A DNA stretch of 64,000 nt from Chryseobacterium cucumeris (GTDB lineage: Bacteria; Bacteroidota; Bacteroidia; Flavobacteriales; Weeksellaceae), in the NCBI RefSeq assembly GCF_016775705.1, contig NZ_CP068760.1, forward strand, positions 1,488,001-1,552,000. The letters are read 5' to 3'. Below the pieces are notes generated by a model. That model had not been told where the DNA came from and searched no databases. It was given only the letters and a program-made list of their open reading frames with translations. A program made the position numbers and the translations under genes. This document shows positions 26,202-35,136 of the stretch, piece by piece (within the stretch, counting starts at the first letter, position 1; every line of letters starts with the position of its first letter).

Positions 26202-27539
26202 TCACTTTGCAATTCCTGGTATAACAGGGACACTCAGGTTTCCTGACGGGCTCACGCTCTGTACAGCGAAAATATAATTGTCTTTAGAAAGCGGAATCTT
26301 CATAGAAAGTCCTGTGGTGAATATTTTTTTCTGCCACAACGCACTGTCTGTTTCCCTTGCCAGCACATAATATCCTGCAGGGATTCCGGATTTTGGCGTT
26401 TCCCAATGTAAAGTGGTGGAATTCGTCAGCTCTTTTACATCCATTTCAACTTTCTCCGGTTTTGAAGGAGATTTTGCAAGATTGGCAAGAACAGCAATAT
26501 TGGCAGCAACATTCTTTTTCAGATATTTAAAATCTATAAATTCGGTAAGATCACCGTACTGTTTATTGTTTTCTGTTCTTATATCCTGATGCTGATGGTC
26601 GTAATTTTCATAATACTCGGTCAGTCTTACGGCAGGAAATCCATTATTCACAAAACTGGTGTGATCTCCTCCGCGCAGAAACCTGTCATTTCTATAGATC
26701 AGTTTAATCTCCAGCCCCTTCACGTATTCTTCCGTAACTTCTTTGATATAGCGGGCCAACTGTCTGGATTCACTATCGTTTTCAAAACCAAGATTTCTGA
26801 TCGTCATCGCTTTTTTATCCAGATCTTTGTAAGGCAGGCCTTCACTGAATACACGAAGAATGCGGGTATTGATCTCTCCTGTTTCTCCTGCTTTTGGATT
26901 GCCGATCATATCATTATTAAGAACCGCTTCCAGCTGCAGATTTTCTCTTTTCATTTTTTCAGCCAACTGTTTAGATCCCAACAGCGACTGTTCTTCACCG
27001 GAAAATGCTACAAAAATAATCGAACCAGGAAATGAAGATCTGCTCAATATTCTGGCCGACTCTATGACAGCACTTACCCCGCTGCCGTCATCATTGGCTC
27101 CCGGTGCTGCGGAAGTTCTGTTCATCACATCAGTCACTCTTGAGTCAAGATGTCCTCCGATCAGGAAAATTCTTTTGTCATTCGGATCTGTTCCTTTCAG
27201 AAAAGCAACAGCATTTCCAAGGTTTACTATTTTATCAATTCGCTTTCCATCCGGCTGAATGTCTTCCTGCTGTAGATACACTTCCATTCTTCCACCCGAA
27301 TTTTTAGCATAATCATTGAATTTTCTGATCACCCAGTTCCTTGCCGCACCTATTCCCTTCTTTGGATCATCGATCGAACTCAAGGTATGCCGGGTTTCAA
27401 AGCTTACCAACTTTCCGATATATGATTTTAATGAATCTTCATTCACCTGCGAGACATATTTTTTCACTTCATCATCTTTTGAATATCTCTGCGAGAAAAC
27501 ACTACAGGAAATCAGTAATAAAAAAACGGAATATTTCAT
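26202..27539 (-). CDS. Secreted M28 family zinc aminopeptidase
   Basis: The 445-residue protein has a signal peptide (cleavage near VFSQ, residue 17) and an M28 catalytic domain. All two-zinc site residues are visible: H130 and D132 in GGHLDS, the bridging Asp at about 150 in ANDDGSG, E182 (base) and E183 (ligand) in SGEEQ, an Asp in LNNDMIGN, and a late His in YDHQHQD. A C-terminal fibronectin-III-like domain (about 370-440) follows. It should cleave N-terminal residues from peptides in the periplasm or outside. It is only distantly related to the three tandem M28 genes at 40-44 kb. Confidence 0.9.
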   Translation of the reverse strand: MKYSVFLLLISCSVFSQRYSKDDEVKKYVSQVNEDSLKSYIGKLVSFETRHTLSSIDDPKKGIGAARNWVIRKFNDYAKNSGGRMEVYLQQEDIQPDGKRIDKIVNLGNAVAFLKGTDPNDKRIFLIGGHLDSRVTDVMNRTSAAPGANDDGSGVSAVIESARILSRSSFPGSIIFVAFSGEEQSLLGSKQLAEKMKRENLQLEAVLNNDMIGNPKAGETGEINTRILRVFSEGLPYKDLDKKAMTIRNLGFENDSESRQLARYIKEVTEEYVKGLEIKLIYRNDRFLRGGDHTSFVNNGFPAVRLTEYYENYDHQHQDIRTENNKQYGDLTEFIDFKYLKKNVAANIAVLANLAKSPSKPEKVEMDVKELTNSTTLHWETPKSGIPAGYYVLARETDSALWQKKIFTTGLSMKIPLSKDNYIFAVQSVSPSGNLSVPVIPGIAK

Positions 27540-27580
27540 AGGACAGATCTTAGGTTGTTAAAGATACAAAACCTACGCTG

Positions 27581-27588
27581 CAAAATTA
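27581..27588 (-). promoter_or_regulatory. -7 element before the M28 peptidase gene
   Basis: The minus strand reads TAATTTTG, 42 bases before the start at 27539. It matches TAnnTTTG; no -33 element was recognised. Confidence 0.35.
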
Positions 27589-27760
27589 TTCCCTACAATA
27601 ATTTATTTTGAATTACTGTTTTTTGGCTAAAATAAGATTGAAATCAATCTCTTACTTCAAAATAAAACATTTTTATAACCCAAAAGACAATTTGACAAAA
27701 ACCTGATAAAAATCTTTAAAACACCCTTATTTTTATTACCTCCACACCACGTTTTTATTA

Positions 27761-27768
27761 TATATTTG
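27761..27768 (+). promoter_or_regulatory. -7 element of the class I aminotransferase gene
   Basis: TATATTTG lies 18 bases before the ATG at 27787, implying a short leader. Confidence 0.5.
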
Positions 27769-27786
27769 TTAAAATTCAAAAAATAG

Positions 27787-28980
27787 ATGGATAAACTTTC
27801 AGATAGAGTAAAAAGATTAGGATACTCACAGACATTTGTTATGTCAAACAAAGCCAGAGAAATGAAAGCCAACGGAATAGATGTGATCAGTTTAACTCTT
27901 GGCGAGCCGGATTTCGATGTTCCGGACAATATCAAACAGGCAGCATTCGATGCCATCAATCAAAATTACAGCCACTATTCTCCGGTTCCGGGATTTCTGG
28001 AATTGCGTGAGGCTATTGCTTATAAATTAAAAAGGGATAATAATCTGGAATACAAACCTTCCCAGATCTGTGTTTCCAACGGAGCCAAACAGGCTATTAT
28101 CAATGTTCTGGCAGCTATTATCAATGATGGCGATGAAGTTCTTCTTCCAGCACCTTACTGGGTAAGTTATGATGAAATGGTAAGAATGATGGGTGGAACT
28201 TCCGTAATACTTCCTACCTCGTATGTTACCGATTTCAAAGTGACTGCCGAACAGCTTGAAGAAGCTATTACAGAGAAAACCAAAGCGGTACTTTTCAGCT
28301 CGCCATGTAATCCGTCAGGAGGATACTACACTTATGATGAATTGAAATCGATCGCCAAAGTAATTGCCAAATACCCTCAGATAACGATCATTTCTGATGA
28401 GATTTATGAATACATCAATTACGAAACGAATACCACTTCGATTGCCCAGTTTCCTGAAGTCTATGAACAGACAGCCGTAATCAACGGAATGTCAAAGGCT
28501 TTCGCTATGACAGGATGGAGAATCGGGTATTCCGCATGTCCTGAATGGCTGGCAAAAGCTTGTGAAAAAGTACAGGGACAGATGACCAGCGGGGCCAATA
28601 CGGTAGCACAGAGAGCGTCTATCGTTGCTTTGAAAGCAGATCCTTCCGAATACAGATACATGATTGATGCCTTCAAAAAAAGAAGAGATCTTGTCTATGA
28701 ACTGATCAAAGAAATCCCGGGATTCAAAGTTGTGCTTCCAAAGGCAGCCTTCTATTTCTTCCCTGATATTTCGTATTATATCGGAAAAAACCTAGATGGA
28801 ACAGAAATTAAAAATTCTGACGACTTTGCCATGTTCATCCTGGAAAATGCTCATGTTGGATGTGTAGGCGGATTCTCTTTCGGAAGTCCGGAATGTATCA
28901 GATTCTCTTATGCTGCTTCTGAAGAAGATTTAAGAGAGGCTATGAAACGAATTAAAGACTTATTGGAGAAATTCAATTAA
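27787..28980 (+). CDS. Class I pyridoxal-phosphate aminotransferase (aspartate aminotransferase type)
   Basis: The 397-residue fold-type I aminotransferase carries SLTLGEPDFDVP (about 35-46), SNGAKQAI for the cofactor phosphate, SPCNPSGG with the cofactor-facing Asn, ISDEIYEYI, and the PLP lysine in SKAFAMTGWRIGY (about 236). The FSYAAS near the end supplies the carboxylate-binding Arg context (IRFSYA). This subgroup (AspC/AatA-like, class Ib) usually transaminates aspartate or related amino acids with 2-oxoglutarate. Exact specificity cannot be read. The gene is 34 bases upstream of the M16 peptidase, so they may share a transcript. Confidence 0.9.
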   Translation: MDKLSDRVKRLGYSQTFVMSNKAREMKANGIDVISLTLGEPDFDVPDNIKQAAFDAINQNYSHYSPVPGFLELREAIAYKLKRDNNLEYKPSQICVSNGAKQAIINVLAAIINDGDEVLLPAPYWVSYDEMVRMMGGTSVILPTSYVTDFKVTAEQLEEAITEKTKAVLFSSPCNPSGGYYTYDELKSIAKVIAKYPQITIISDEIYEYINYETNTTSIAQFPEVYEQTAVINGMSKAFAMTGWRIGYSACPEWLAKACEKVQGQMTSGANTVAQRASIVALKADPSEYRYMIDAFKKRRDLVYELIKEIPGFKVVLPKAAFYFFPDISYYIGKNLDGTEIKNSDDFAMFILENAHVGCVGGFSFGSPECIRFSYAASEEDLREAMKRIKDLLEKFN

Positions 28981-29014
28981 CAAAAAACTAATAACCCCAA
29001 ATAAAACGACAGCA

Positions 29015-31954
29015 ATGAATCTGTTAAAAAAACTAACCATCGCTACAAGTATTGCCGCTGCAAGTTTTGCCGGATATGCTTTTGGCCAGGATTTCCAGTG
29101 GAAAGAAGCTACTTCAAACGGCTACAAGTACAGGTACGTAACCAATGACCCTACTTCTGCAAGGTATTACACTTTGAAAAACGGATTAACGGTTATTTTA
29201 AGTCCGACCAACAAGGATCCGAGAATCCAGACGTATATCGCCACAAAAGCAGGAAGTAAAACAGATCCTGCTGACCACACCGGCCTTGCCCATTATCTGG
29301 AGCATATGCTTTTTAAAGGAACGAATCAGTTCGGATCTAAAGACTGGGCAAAGGAAAAGCCTCTTTTAGACCAGATTGATGCTCTCTACGAAAAGTACAA
29401 TCAGACTAAGGACGAAGCCAAAAGAAAAGAAATCTATAAAGAAATTGACAGGGTTTCAGGAGAAGCGGCAAAATTTGCAATTGCCAATGAATATGATAAA
29501 ATGATGGCCGGTATGGGAGCTGATGGCACCAATGCCTTCACTTCTTTTGAACAAACGGTGTACACGGAAGATGTACCTGCGAATGTTCTTGACAAATTCC
29601 TTGCAGTACAGGCTGAACGATTCAGGGAACCGGTTCTGAGGCTTTTCCACACAGAGCTTGAGGCCGTATACGAAGAAAAAAACAGATCTCTGGATGATGA
29701 CGGAGATAAGGTTTTCGATACGATGTTTGCCAACCTTTTCCCTAACAACAATTACGGAAAGCAAACCACCATCGGAACCATTGAGCACCTGAAAAACCCT
29801 TCTCTGCATGCCATCAGAGAATATTATAACAATTATTATGTTCCTAATAACATGGGAATCATCATGTCCGGAGATTTTAATCCGGATGAAGTGATTGCAA
29901 AAATTGACAAGGCTTTCTCTTATATGAAGCCTAAAGCAATCCCTGAATATAAAGTTGGACAGGAAAAACCGATCACTGCTCCGGTTGTAAAAGAAGTGGT
30001 AGGACCTAATCCTGAAAACGTAATGCTTGGTTTCAGATTTCCGGGAGCTTCTACCAAAGACGCCAGAATGCTGAATCTTGTTGGAAACATGCTTACTAAT
30101 GGACAAGCAGGATTGATCGATCTTGATCTGGTAAAAAAACAGAAATTACTGGGTGCATATGCTGGTTCTTATGCATTGAAGGATTACTCCGTTCTGCTTT
30201 TACAGGGTAAACCCACTGAAGGGCAATCTCTGGATGAAGTAAAAAATCTTCTTCTTCAGGAAATTGATAAACTGAGAAAGGGCGAGTTTTCGGACGACCT
30301 GATTCAGTCTATCGTTAACAATGAGAAGAAAGGGATCATTCAGAAAGATGAAAAATACTCAACCAGAGCAAGTATTCTGATGGATGAATTCACTTCGGAC
30401 GTTGACCACAAAACATCGCTGGAATATGTGGACGAAATTTCAAAACTGACGAAAAAAGATATCATGGATTTTGCATCCAAGTATCTTCAGAACAATAACT
30501 ACGTTGCAGTTTACAAAAGAAAAGGGGAAGATAAGAGCATTGTAAAAGTTGATAAACCAACGATTACCCCGGTTTCCGTTAACAGAGAAGACCAGTCTCC
30601 TTTCCTTAAAAAAATCGACGAGATGCCTGAAAACCCTATCGCTCCGGTATGGTTGAATTATGACAAAGACATTGCTAAAAACAAATTAGCTGATGTGGAT
30701 GTACTTTCTGTAAAAAATACAGACAATGCGCTGTTCAGAATGTATTACCACTTTGATTCAGGAAAATGGAACAATAAAATTCTTCCATTGGCAGCAGAAT
30801 ATCTTCAGTACCTGGGAACGAAAGACAAATCTTCGGAGATCATCAGTAAGGAATTCTATAAACTTGCCTCAAGCTTCAATGTGAGTGCAGGAAACGAGGA
30901 AACTTACGTATCACTGGAAGGTCTGAATGAAAACTTTGATAAAACCATTTCTTTATTTGAAGATTTAATCAAAAACTGTCAGGCAGATCAGGCAGCTCTT
31001 GATGCTTACAAAGTTAGGCTGAAGAAAGCCAGAGCGAACGCAAAACAGAATAAAGGAGTAATTATGGCCGGATTGAGAAGTTATGCCCAATACGGTCCTC
31101 AAAACCCTTTCAACAATGTACTGAGCGATGCTGAGCTTGATGCATTGAAAGCAGAAGACTTAATTAATGTTCTTCATGATCTGTTCAATTTCAAACACAA
31201 AGTACTGTATTACGGGCCCAAATCAGGAAATGAAGTGGTAGCAGCTTTGAAACCTGTCCACAAACTTCCTGCAACCCTGAAAGATCTGCCTAAGTCTAAA
31301 ACTTTTGCACAGATCCCGACAGACAAGAACAAAGTATTGTTTGCCCATTATGACATGGTGCAGGCTGAAATCTTCTGGGTAAGAAATTCTGACCAATACA
31401 ATCCATCTGCTACTCCAACGGTAAGTTTATTCAATAACTATTTCGGAGGAGGAATGGGATCTATTGTTTTCCAGACCATCAGAGAATCTAAGGCGCTTGC
31501 CTACTCCACGTATTCTTACTTTGCCCTTCCAAGCAAGAAAACAGACAAAGATATGATCATGGCCTATGTAGGAACACAGGCAGACAAATTCAATGAGTCT
31601 ACAACAGCCATGAATGAGCTCCTGACTACCCTTCCGAAATCTGAGCAGTTATTCGAAACAGCGAAAAGCGGATTGAAAAAATCTATTGCCTCTGAAAGAA
31701 TCACACAGGACGGAATCATCTTCTCTTATCTGAAATCTCAAAAGCTTGGAAACAACTTTGATATGAGAAAGAATGTTTATGAGCAGGCTCCAAAACTGTC
31801 TTTCACAGATATCAATTCTTTCCACGATAAAGAGATGAAAAATAAAAACTACACCTACTGTCTTGTCGCTTCTCAGGACAAAGTGAATGAGGCCGATATG
31901 CAGAAATTAGGCGAAGTAAAAAAACTTAATTTAACTGAAATATTTGGTTATTAA
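29015..31954 (+). CDS. Secreted M16 family zinc metallopeptidase (two-repeat, insulinase-like)
   Basis: The 979-residue protein has a signal peptide (cleavage near YAFGQ, residue 25) and two M16 halves. The first half has the inverted zinc motif HYLEH (H93, E96, H97) and the distal Glu in TELEAVYEEKNR. The second half lacks an HxxEH motif, as is normal for the inactive partner half, and has the conserved NNYFGGGMGS loop. This type forms a clamshell peptidase in the periplasm that degrades oligopeptides. It is followed by a strong terminator at 31964-31990. Confidence 0.92.
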   Translation: MNLLKKLTIATSIAAASFAGYAFGQDFQWKEATSNGYKYRYVTNDPTSARYYTLKNGLTVILSPTNKDPRIQTYIATKAGSKTDPADHTGLAHYLEHMLFKGTNQFGSKDWAKEKPLLDQIDALYEKYNQTKDEAKRKEIYKEIDRVSGEAAKFAIANEYDKMMAGMGADGTNAFTSFEQTVYTEDVPANVLDKFLAVQAERFREPVLRLFHTELEAVYEEKNRSLDDDGDKVFDTMFANLFPNNNYGKQTTIGTIEHLKNPSLHAIREYYNNYYVPNNMGIIMSGDFNPDEVIAKIDKAFSYMKPKAIPEYKVGQEKPITAPVVKEVVGPNPENVMLGFRFPGASTKDARMLNLVGNMLTNGQAGLIDLDLVKKQKLLGAYAGSYALKDYSVLLLQGKPTEGQSLDEVKNLLLQEIDKLRKGEFSDDLIQSIVNNEKKGIIQKDEKYSTRASILMDEFTSDVDHKTSLEYVDEISKLTKKDIMDFASKYLQNNNYVAVYKRKGEDKSIVKVDKPTITPVSVNREDQSPFLKKIDEMPENPIAPVWLNYDKDIAKNKLADVDVLSVKNTDNALFRMYYHFDSGKWNNKILPLAAEYLQYLGTKDKSSEIISKEFYKLASSFNVSAGNEETYVSLEGLNENFDKTISLFEDLIKNCQADQAALDAYKVRLKKARANAKQNKGVIMAGLRSYAQYGPQNPFNNVLSDAELDALKAEDLINVLHDLFNFKHKVLYYGPKSGNEVVAALKPVHKLPATLKDLPKSKTFAQIPTDKNKVLFAHYDMVQAEIFWVRNSDQYNPSATPTVSLFNNYFGGGMGSIVFQTIRESKALAYSTYSYFALPSKKTDKDMIMAYVGTQADKFNESTTAMNELLTTLPKSEQLFETAKSGLKKSIASERITQDGIIFSYLKSQKLGNNFDMRKNVYEQAPKLSFTDINSFHDKEMKNKNYTYCLVASQDKVNEADMQKLGEVKKLNLTEIFGY

Positions 31955-31963
31955 AATAAACAA

Positions 31964-31990
31964 AAAGTCCTGTTAAACAGGGCTTTTTTA
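31964..31990 (+). terminator. Intrinsic terminator of the M16 peptidase gene
   Basis: An AAGTCCTG / CAGGGCTT stem is followed by TTTTTTA, 10 bases after the stop codon. Confidence 0.75.
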
Positions 31991-32038
31991 TTTAACAACA
32001 CGCCAAAAACAATTATAGATTTTATTTATCAACTTTAG

Positions 32039-32070
32039 TTTGTTCGATAGATGAATCTTTTATATATTTG
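32039..32070 (+). promoter_or_regulatory. Bacteroidota promoter of the peroxiredoxin gene
   Basis: TTTG (32039-32042), a 20-base spacer and TATATTTG (32063-32070) form the clearest -33/-7 pair in the window. It shows that the gene starts at the ATG at 32104, not at the earlier in-frame ATG at 32068, which lies inside the promoter. Confidence 0.7.
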
Positions 32071-32103
32071 CATAAGAAATTTAAATATAAAAACAGAAAA
32101 ATT

Positions 32104-32736
32104 ATGTCTTTAGTAGGAAAAAAATTCCCAAACTTAACAATTGACGCAATGTCTGAGATGGGTGACGATTTAAGAATCAACATCCTTGATGAAGCAGTAA
32201 ACAACCAGCAAAAAGTTCTTTTATTCTGGTACCCTAAAGATTTCACTTTCGTATGCCCTACTGAGCTTCACGCTTTTCAGGAGGCTTTAGGTGAGTTCGA
32301 AAAAAGAAACACTAAAGTAATCGGTGCATCTTGTGATACCAACGAAGTACACTTCGCTTGGTTGAACACACCAAAAGATAACGGAGGAATTGAAGGAGTA
32401 ACTTACCCGCTTTTAGCTGATACTCACAGACAATTGGCTAACACATTAGGAATTGTTGATCAGGATTTTGAATATGATGAAGATGGAAACGAAGTTTTCA
32501 CAGGTTCTAACGTAACTTACAGAGCAACTTACCTTATCGACGAAACCGGAAAAATTTTCCACGAAGCGGTAAACGATATGCCTTTGGGAAGAAACGTAAA
32601 AGAATTCTTAAGATTAATCGACGCTTACACTCACGTACAGAAACATGGTGAAGTATGCCCTGCAAACTGGGAAGAAGGAAAAGAAGCAATGAAAGCTGAC
32701 AGAAATTCTACTGCAGAATACTTAGCAAAAAATTAA
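32104..32736 (+). CDS. Typical 2-Cys peroxiredoxin (AhpC/Prx1 type)
   Basis: The enzyme reduces hydrogen peroxide and organic peroxides. It is 210 residues long from the ATG at 32104. The peroxidatic Cys is C51 in FTFVCPTE and the resolving Cys is about C185 in HGEVCPANW, so both cysteines of a typical 2-Cys enzyme are present. An acidic, Bacteroidota-type insertion (DFEYDEDGNEVFTG, about 121-134) lies before the conserved YRATYLID strand. A thioredoxin gene follows 127 bases downstream and may supply electrons. A nested inverted repeat lies between them (32756-32839). The strong promoter fits high expression under oxidative stress, though no regulator site was identified. Confidence 0.94.
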   Translation: MSLVGKKFPNLTIDAMSEMGDDLRINILDEAVNNQQKVLLFWYPKDFTFVCPTELHAFQEALGEFEKRNTKVIGASCDTNEVHFAWLNTPKDNGGIEGVTYPLLADTHRQLANTLGIVDQDFEYDEDGNEVFTGSNVTYRATYLIDETGKIFHEAVNDMPLGRNVKEFLRLIDAYTHVQKHGEVCPANWEEGKEAMKADRNSTAEYLAKN

Positions 32737-32755
32737 TATCTTAATTTAAATATAA

Positions 32756-32839
32756 CAATGTAACAATCTAACAGTATAACAATTTGAAAAGTCATTTCTT
32801 GAATTGTTAGATTGGTCAATTTTTTAGATTGTTACATTG
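32756..32839. repeat. Intergenic inverted-arm element between peroxiredoxin and thioredoxin genes
   Basis: A perfect 15-base inverted repeat (CAATGTAACAATCTA at 32756-32770, complement at 32825-32839) encloses further complementary AACAATT / AATTGTT arms. It has no T tract. It may be a mobile, MITE-like palindromic element, or it may tune read-through from the peroxiredoxin into the thioredoxin gene. Confidence 0.6.
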
Positions 32840-32863
32840 TTTATTTTTTAAAAAAATAAACTT

Positions 32864-33172
32864 ATGTACACAGAATTAACCGAAGATACATTACAGAATA
32901 TAGTGAACGAAAACGAAAAAGTAGTGGTTCAATATGGCGCAACATGGTGCGGAAACTGCAGAATCATGAAGCCGAAATTCAAAAAATTAGCATCTGAAAA
33001 TGATTCTATTCCATTTTTATATGTAGATGCAGAAAAGCTTCCTGAAAGCAGAAAATTAGCAAAAGTAGACAACTTACCTACTTTCGCCATCTTTAAAAAC
33101 GGAGAACTGGTGAACCAGGTTCAATCTAACCAGGCAGAAAGTTTAATTAACCTTTTTAATGAATTAGCATAA
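32864..33172 (+). CDS. Thioredoxin family protein
   Basis: The 102-residue protein is a single thioredoxin domain with the redox motif WCGNC (C29, C32). The cis-proline is in DNLPTFAIF (about 68-76). It has no signal peptide, so it is cytoplasmic. The active-site dipeptide Gly-Asn differs from the usual Gly-Pro, suggesting a shifted redox potential or a dedicated partner. It lies between a peroxiredoxin and a DUF6952 gene that overlaps its stop codon by one base. It is a good candidate electron donor to the peroxiredoxin upstream, by context. Confidence 0.9.
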   Translation: MYTELTEDTLQNIVNENEKVVVQYGATWCGNCRIMKPKFKKLASENDSIPFLYVDAEKLPESRKLAKVDNLPTFAIFKNGELVNQVQSNQAESLINLFNELA

Positions 33173-33420
33173 TGAAATTACCCGTAATCAGACAGTTTTA
33201 TCAGAATCAGACTCCTGAAAACCTTGAAAAAACATTAGAAGTACTGGAAAGTTTCTGCGAGTTCAGAGGAACAAGTGAAGAAGATCTGAATGTTGCAGGA
33301 GAATTGATTACCAACATCTGCGGAGCGCTGGAAGTTCACGCCAACGTACAAAACGGAATGAGCGAGAAAGATGCATTAAACTCTTTTGCTCAGAAGGTTT
33401 TAGGATCAATTGACAAGTAA
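33172..33420 (+). CDS. DUF6952 family small protein
   Basis: The 82-residue protein has no signal or membrane segment. It starts MKLPVIRQFYQ and has two cysteines (ESFCEFRG, TNICGALE). Its start overlaps the thioredoxin stop (TAATG), which indicates translational coupling. The family is found next to thioredoxin genes in Flavobacteriia, and no function is established. The sequence is mostly alpha-helical in character. A role as a small redox or adaptor partner of the thioredoxin is a guess from context only. Confidence 0.8.
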   Translation: MKLPVIRQFYQNQTPENLEKTLEVLESFCEFRGTSEEDLNVAGELITNICGALEVHANVQNGMSEKDALNSFAQKVLGSIDK

Positions 33421-33610
33421 CATCTTTCGGTTATTTTTAACCAAAAGAATGTAAAAACACAAACTACACAATACCTGAGGTTTTCCTCATTACTATACTT
33501 TTTCTATTCTTTAAGAATCTTTTTATTTCAACTTAAAATGTACTTCAAAGGACTTTAACCGGTCACATGAAGCTGGAAGTTGTATGAAAAATTGTAAAGA
33601 ATAACCAATT

Positions 33611-33646
33611 AAAATCCCGGTGATATTTTCATCAGGATTTTTTGGG
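33611..33646 (+). terminator. Probable intrinsic terminator downstream of the thioredoxin/DUF6952 operon
   Basis: An AATCCcggTGAT / ATCAGGATT stem is followed by TTTTTTGGG. The distance from the last stop (190 bases) is large, so it may instead be part of the repeat region. Confidence 0.45.
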
Positions 33647-33785
33647 TTTTTGGTTTACAACACAAATAGCACAAATAAAGATACGCAAGCATCCGTGTTA
33701 ATCTGTGGAATCTGTGGGCAAAAATATATTTAAATATTATTATAAGTTTCGGCTGAAGCCGTTGGAAAAGATTTATTTAAAGTAA

Positions 33786-33811
33786 AACGGGCTAAAGCCC
33801 GTTCCTATTGA
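33786..33811. repeat. Short intergenic palindrome (GGGCTaaAGCCC class)
   Basis: AACGGGCTaaAGCCCGTT followed by CCTATTGAT. It shares core and tail with the element at 5361-5382. A relative with the same core class (CGGCTgaAGCCG) lies 25 bases upstream at 33750-33761. Confidence 0.55.
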
Positions 33812-33861
33812 TATTAGTAAATTGTGTTTATTCGTGAAAACATTTGTGACATTTGTGTTTA

Positions 33862-33899
33862 CATAAAAAAAGAAATCCCGATGAAAAATCACCGGGACT
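33862..33899 (-). terminator. Intrinsic terminator of the Bax-inhibitor-like gene
   Basis: On the minus strand a GTCCCGGTGA / TCATCGGGAT stem with a T-rich loop is followed by TTCTTTTTTT. It lies about 30 bases past the stop codon at 33928. Confidence 0.7.
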
Positions 33900-33927
33900 A
33901 TATTTTAAAGCTAAGACAACTTATCAG

Positions 33928-34617
33928 TTAGTTTCTTCTGCTCATCAGAATACTCAGAATATACCAGAATAAAAGCATAATCGAAGCAAAAAGCTGCAAT
34001 GCTGCTCCTACATATTGGTTGGTTCCAAATGAATCCTTTAATTTGCTTGTCTGATATAGAATAGTAGCTGATGCTAAAATTACCATTCCTACCGAAAACC
34101 ACAGTCCAAGGTTAAAACCAAAGATCATCCCTCCTACAATCAGTCCGATGGAAATAAATCCACCGATTACAATGATATTTCTTAGGAAAGAAAAATCTCT
34201 TTTAGAAGTGAATGCTACTGCAGAAATACCCGCAAACATCGCAATTGTTAAAGTAGCAGCCTGAAAGATTACATTTGAACCGCCTGTCATATTGGTTGCA
34301 ATAAAAAGCAGAGGCAAAAAGATAATTGCTTCCAATAAAATATAAAATCCTAATCCCAGATACTGAGTAGATTTACTTTGTGAAAGGGACCATTTGGAAG
34401 CCAAAACAGAAGCCAGCCAGAAAACCCCGATAATTAATAGCCAGATATATCTCTGACCAAACATCATCGCAATCAATTCTACCGGAACCGTTTTTAATAA
34501 TATAGTTTCCACTCCAATAAATGCAAGAATCGATAAAGCAACATGCAAATAGGTCTTCTTGTAAAAATTCGCCTTCTCCACGTCCGAAGAATGGGCGACT
34601 AAAACATCTGTCATCAT
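33928..34617 (-). CDS. Bax inhibitor-1 / YccA family membrane protein
   Basis: The 229-residue protein has seven hydrophobic segments and the family-typical start (VEKANFYKKTYLHVALSILAF). The segment FQAATLTIAMFAGISAVAFT and the late SLGLWF-like helix also fit BI-1 proteins. The final helix carries the semi-conserved acidic/polar end (FASIMLLFWYILSILMSRRN). Bacterial members are inner-membrane proteins implicated in calcium leak or protease control, but no specific role can be read here. Two adjacent start Met codons exist, at 34617 and 34614. Confidence 0.85.
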   Translation of the reverse strand: MMTDVLVAHSSDVEKANFYKKTYLHVALSILAFIGVETILLKTVPVELIAMMFGQRYIWLLIIGVFWLASVLASKWSLSQSKSTQYLGLGFYILLEAIIFLPLLFIATNMTGGSNVIFQAATLTIAMFAGISAVAFTSKRDFSFLRNIIVIGGFISIGLIVGGMIFGFNLGLWFSVGMVILASATILYQTSKLKDSFGTNQYVGAALQLFASIMLLFWYILSILMSRRN

Positions 34618-34654
34618 AGTTAATATTTTTTTGTTAATCGAAAATAAATTTCAT

Positions 34655-35098
34655 CTATTTCGCAGGCAAAACCCCCAGAATCTTACCATCATCTTCAAAT
34701 ACCGCTGTAATCGCTTCTTTGGAAGATTCTCCTGCGTATTTATATTTAATACTTGGATGATTGGTACCATCCATTGTTTTATAATATCCTGCTTTTAAAA
34801 TTTCAAGCTTTTTATTGGGATCAATACCGTCTTTGACCTTCTTAAGAACGTCATCCGTCACAATTTCCTTTACTTTCTCAGAAAGCAAGCCATCAATAGT
34901 CTTACGGTCAGAAGCCTGTAAGGCATCAACAAACTTAAGAAAGTTATCATTATACAAATTAACCTTCTCCTTGCTTATACTGGCCTGCTGCTCTTTTTTA
35001 GGACTGTTTTCAACTTTTGCACCCGTTACTTTCTGTGCAAAAATCAACTGTGTGCCCACAAGAGCCAGTCCCATCAATAATTTTTTCATAGTATTCAT
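34655..35098 (-). CDS. Secreted hypothetical protein
   Basis: The 147-residue protein has a signal peptide (cleavage near FAQ, residue 21), a Lys/Glu-rich linker and a compact C-terminal domain ending GKILGVLPAK. The segment YNDNFLKFVDALQASDRKTI and the terminal EAITAVFEDDGK look like a small NTF2/DUF3887-like fold, but this is only an impression. An alternative start lies three codons in (35089). It sits 38 bases upstream of the Bax-inhibitor gene and may be co-transcribed with it. Function unknown. Confidence 0.6.
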   Translation of the reverse strand: MNTMKKLLMGLALVGTQLIFAQKVTGAKVENSPKKEQQASISKEKVNLYNDNFLKFVDALQASDRKTIDGLLSEKVKEIVTDDVLKKVKDGIDPNKKLEILKAGYYKTMDGTNHPSIKYKYAGESSKEAITAVFEDDGKILGVLPAK

Positions 35099-35136
35099 TT
35101 TTGTTCTGGTGAAATAAGTGATGGAAGATACGAAAA

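Larger units (their letters stand above)
33421..33927. other. Intergenic region with terminators and Flavobacteriia-type repeats
   Basis: No plausible gene is present. In order it holds a weak hairpin (33427-33448) after the thioredoxin/DUF6952 genes, a second hairpin with a T run (33611-33646), runs of CACAAATnnCACAAAT-type A/C-rich repeat text (33657-33720 and 33826-33865), two short palindromes (33750-33761 CGGCTgaAGCCG; 33786-33803 AACGGGCTaaAGCCCGTT) and, on the other strand, the terminator of the Bax-inhibitor gene (33862-33899). Confidence 0.7.

Noticed and set aside
32068..32103. Upstream ATG for the peroxiredoxin gene
   Set aside because: It falls inside the TATATTTG promoter element; the family N-terminus begins at 32104.
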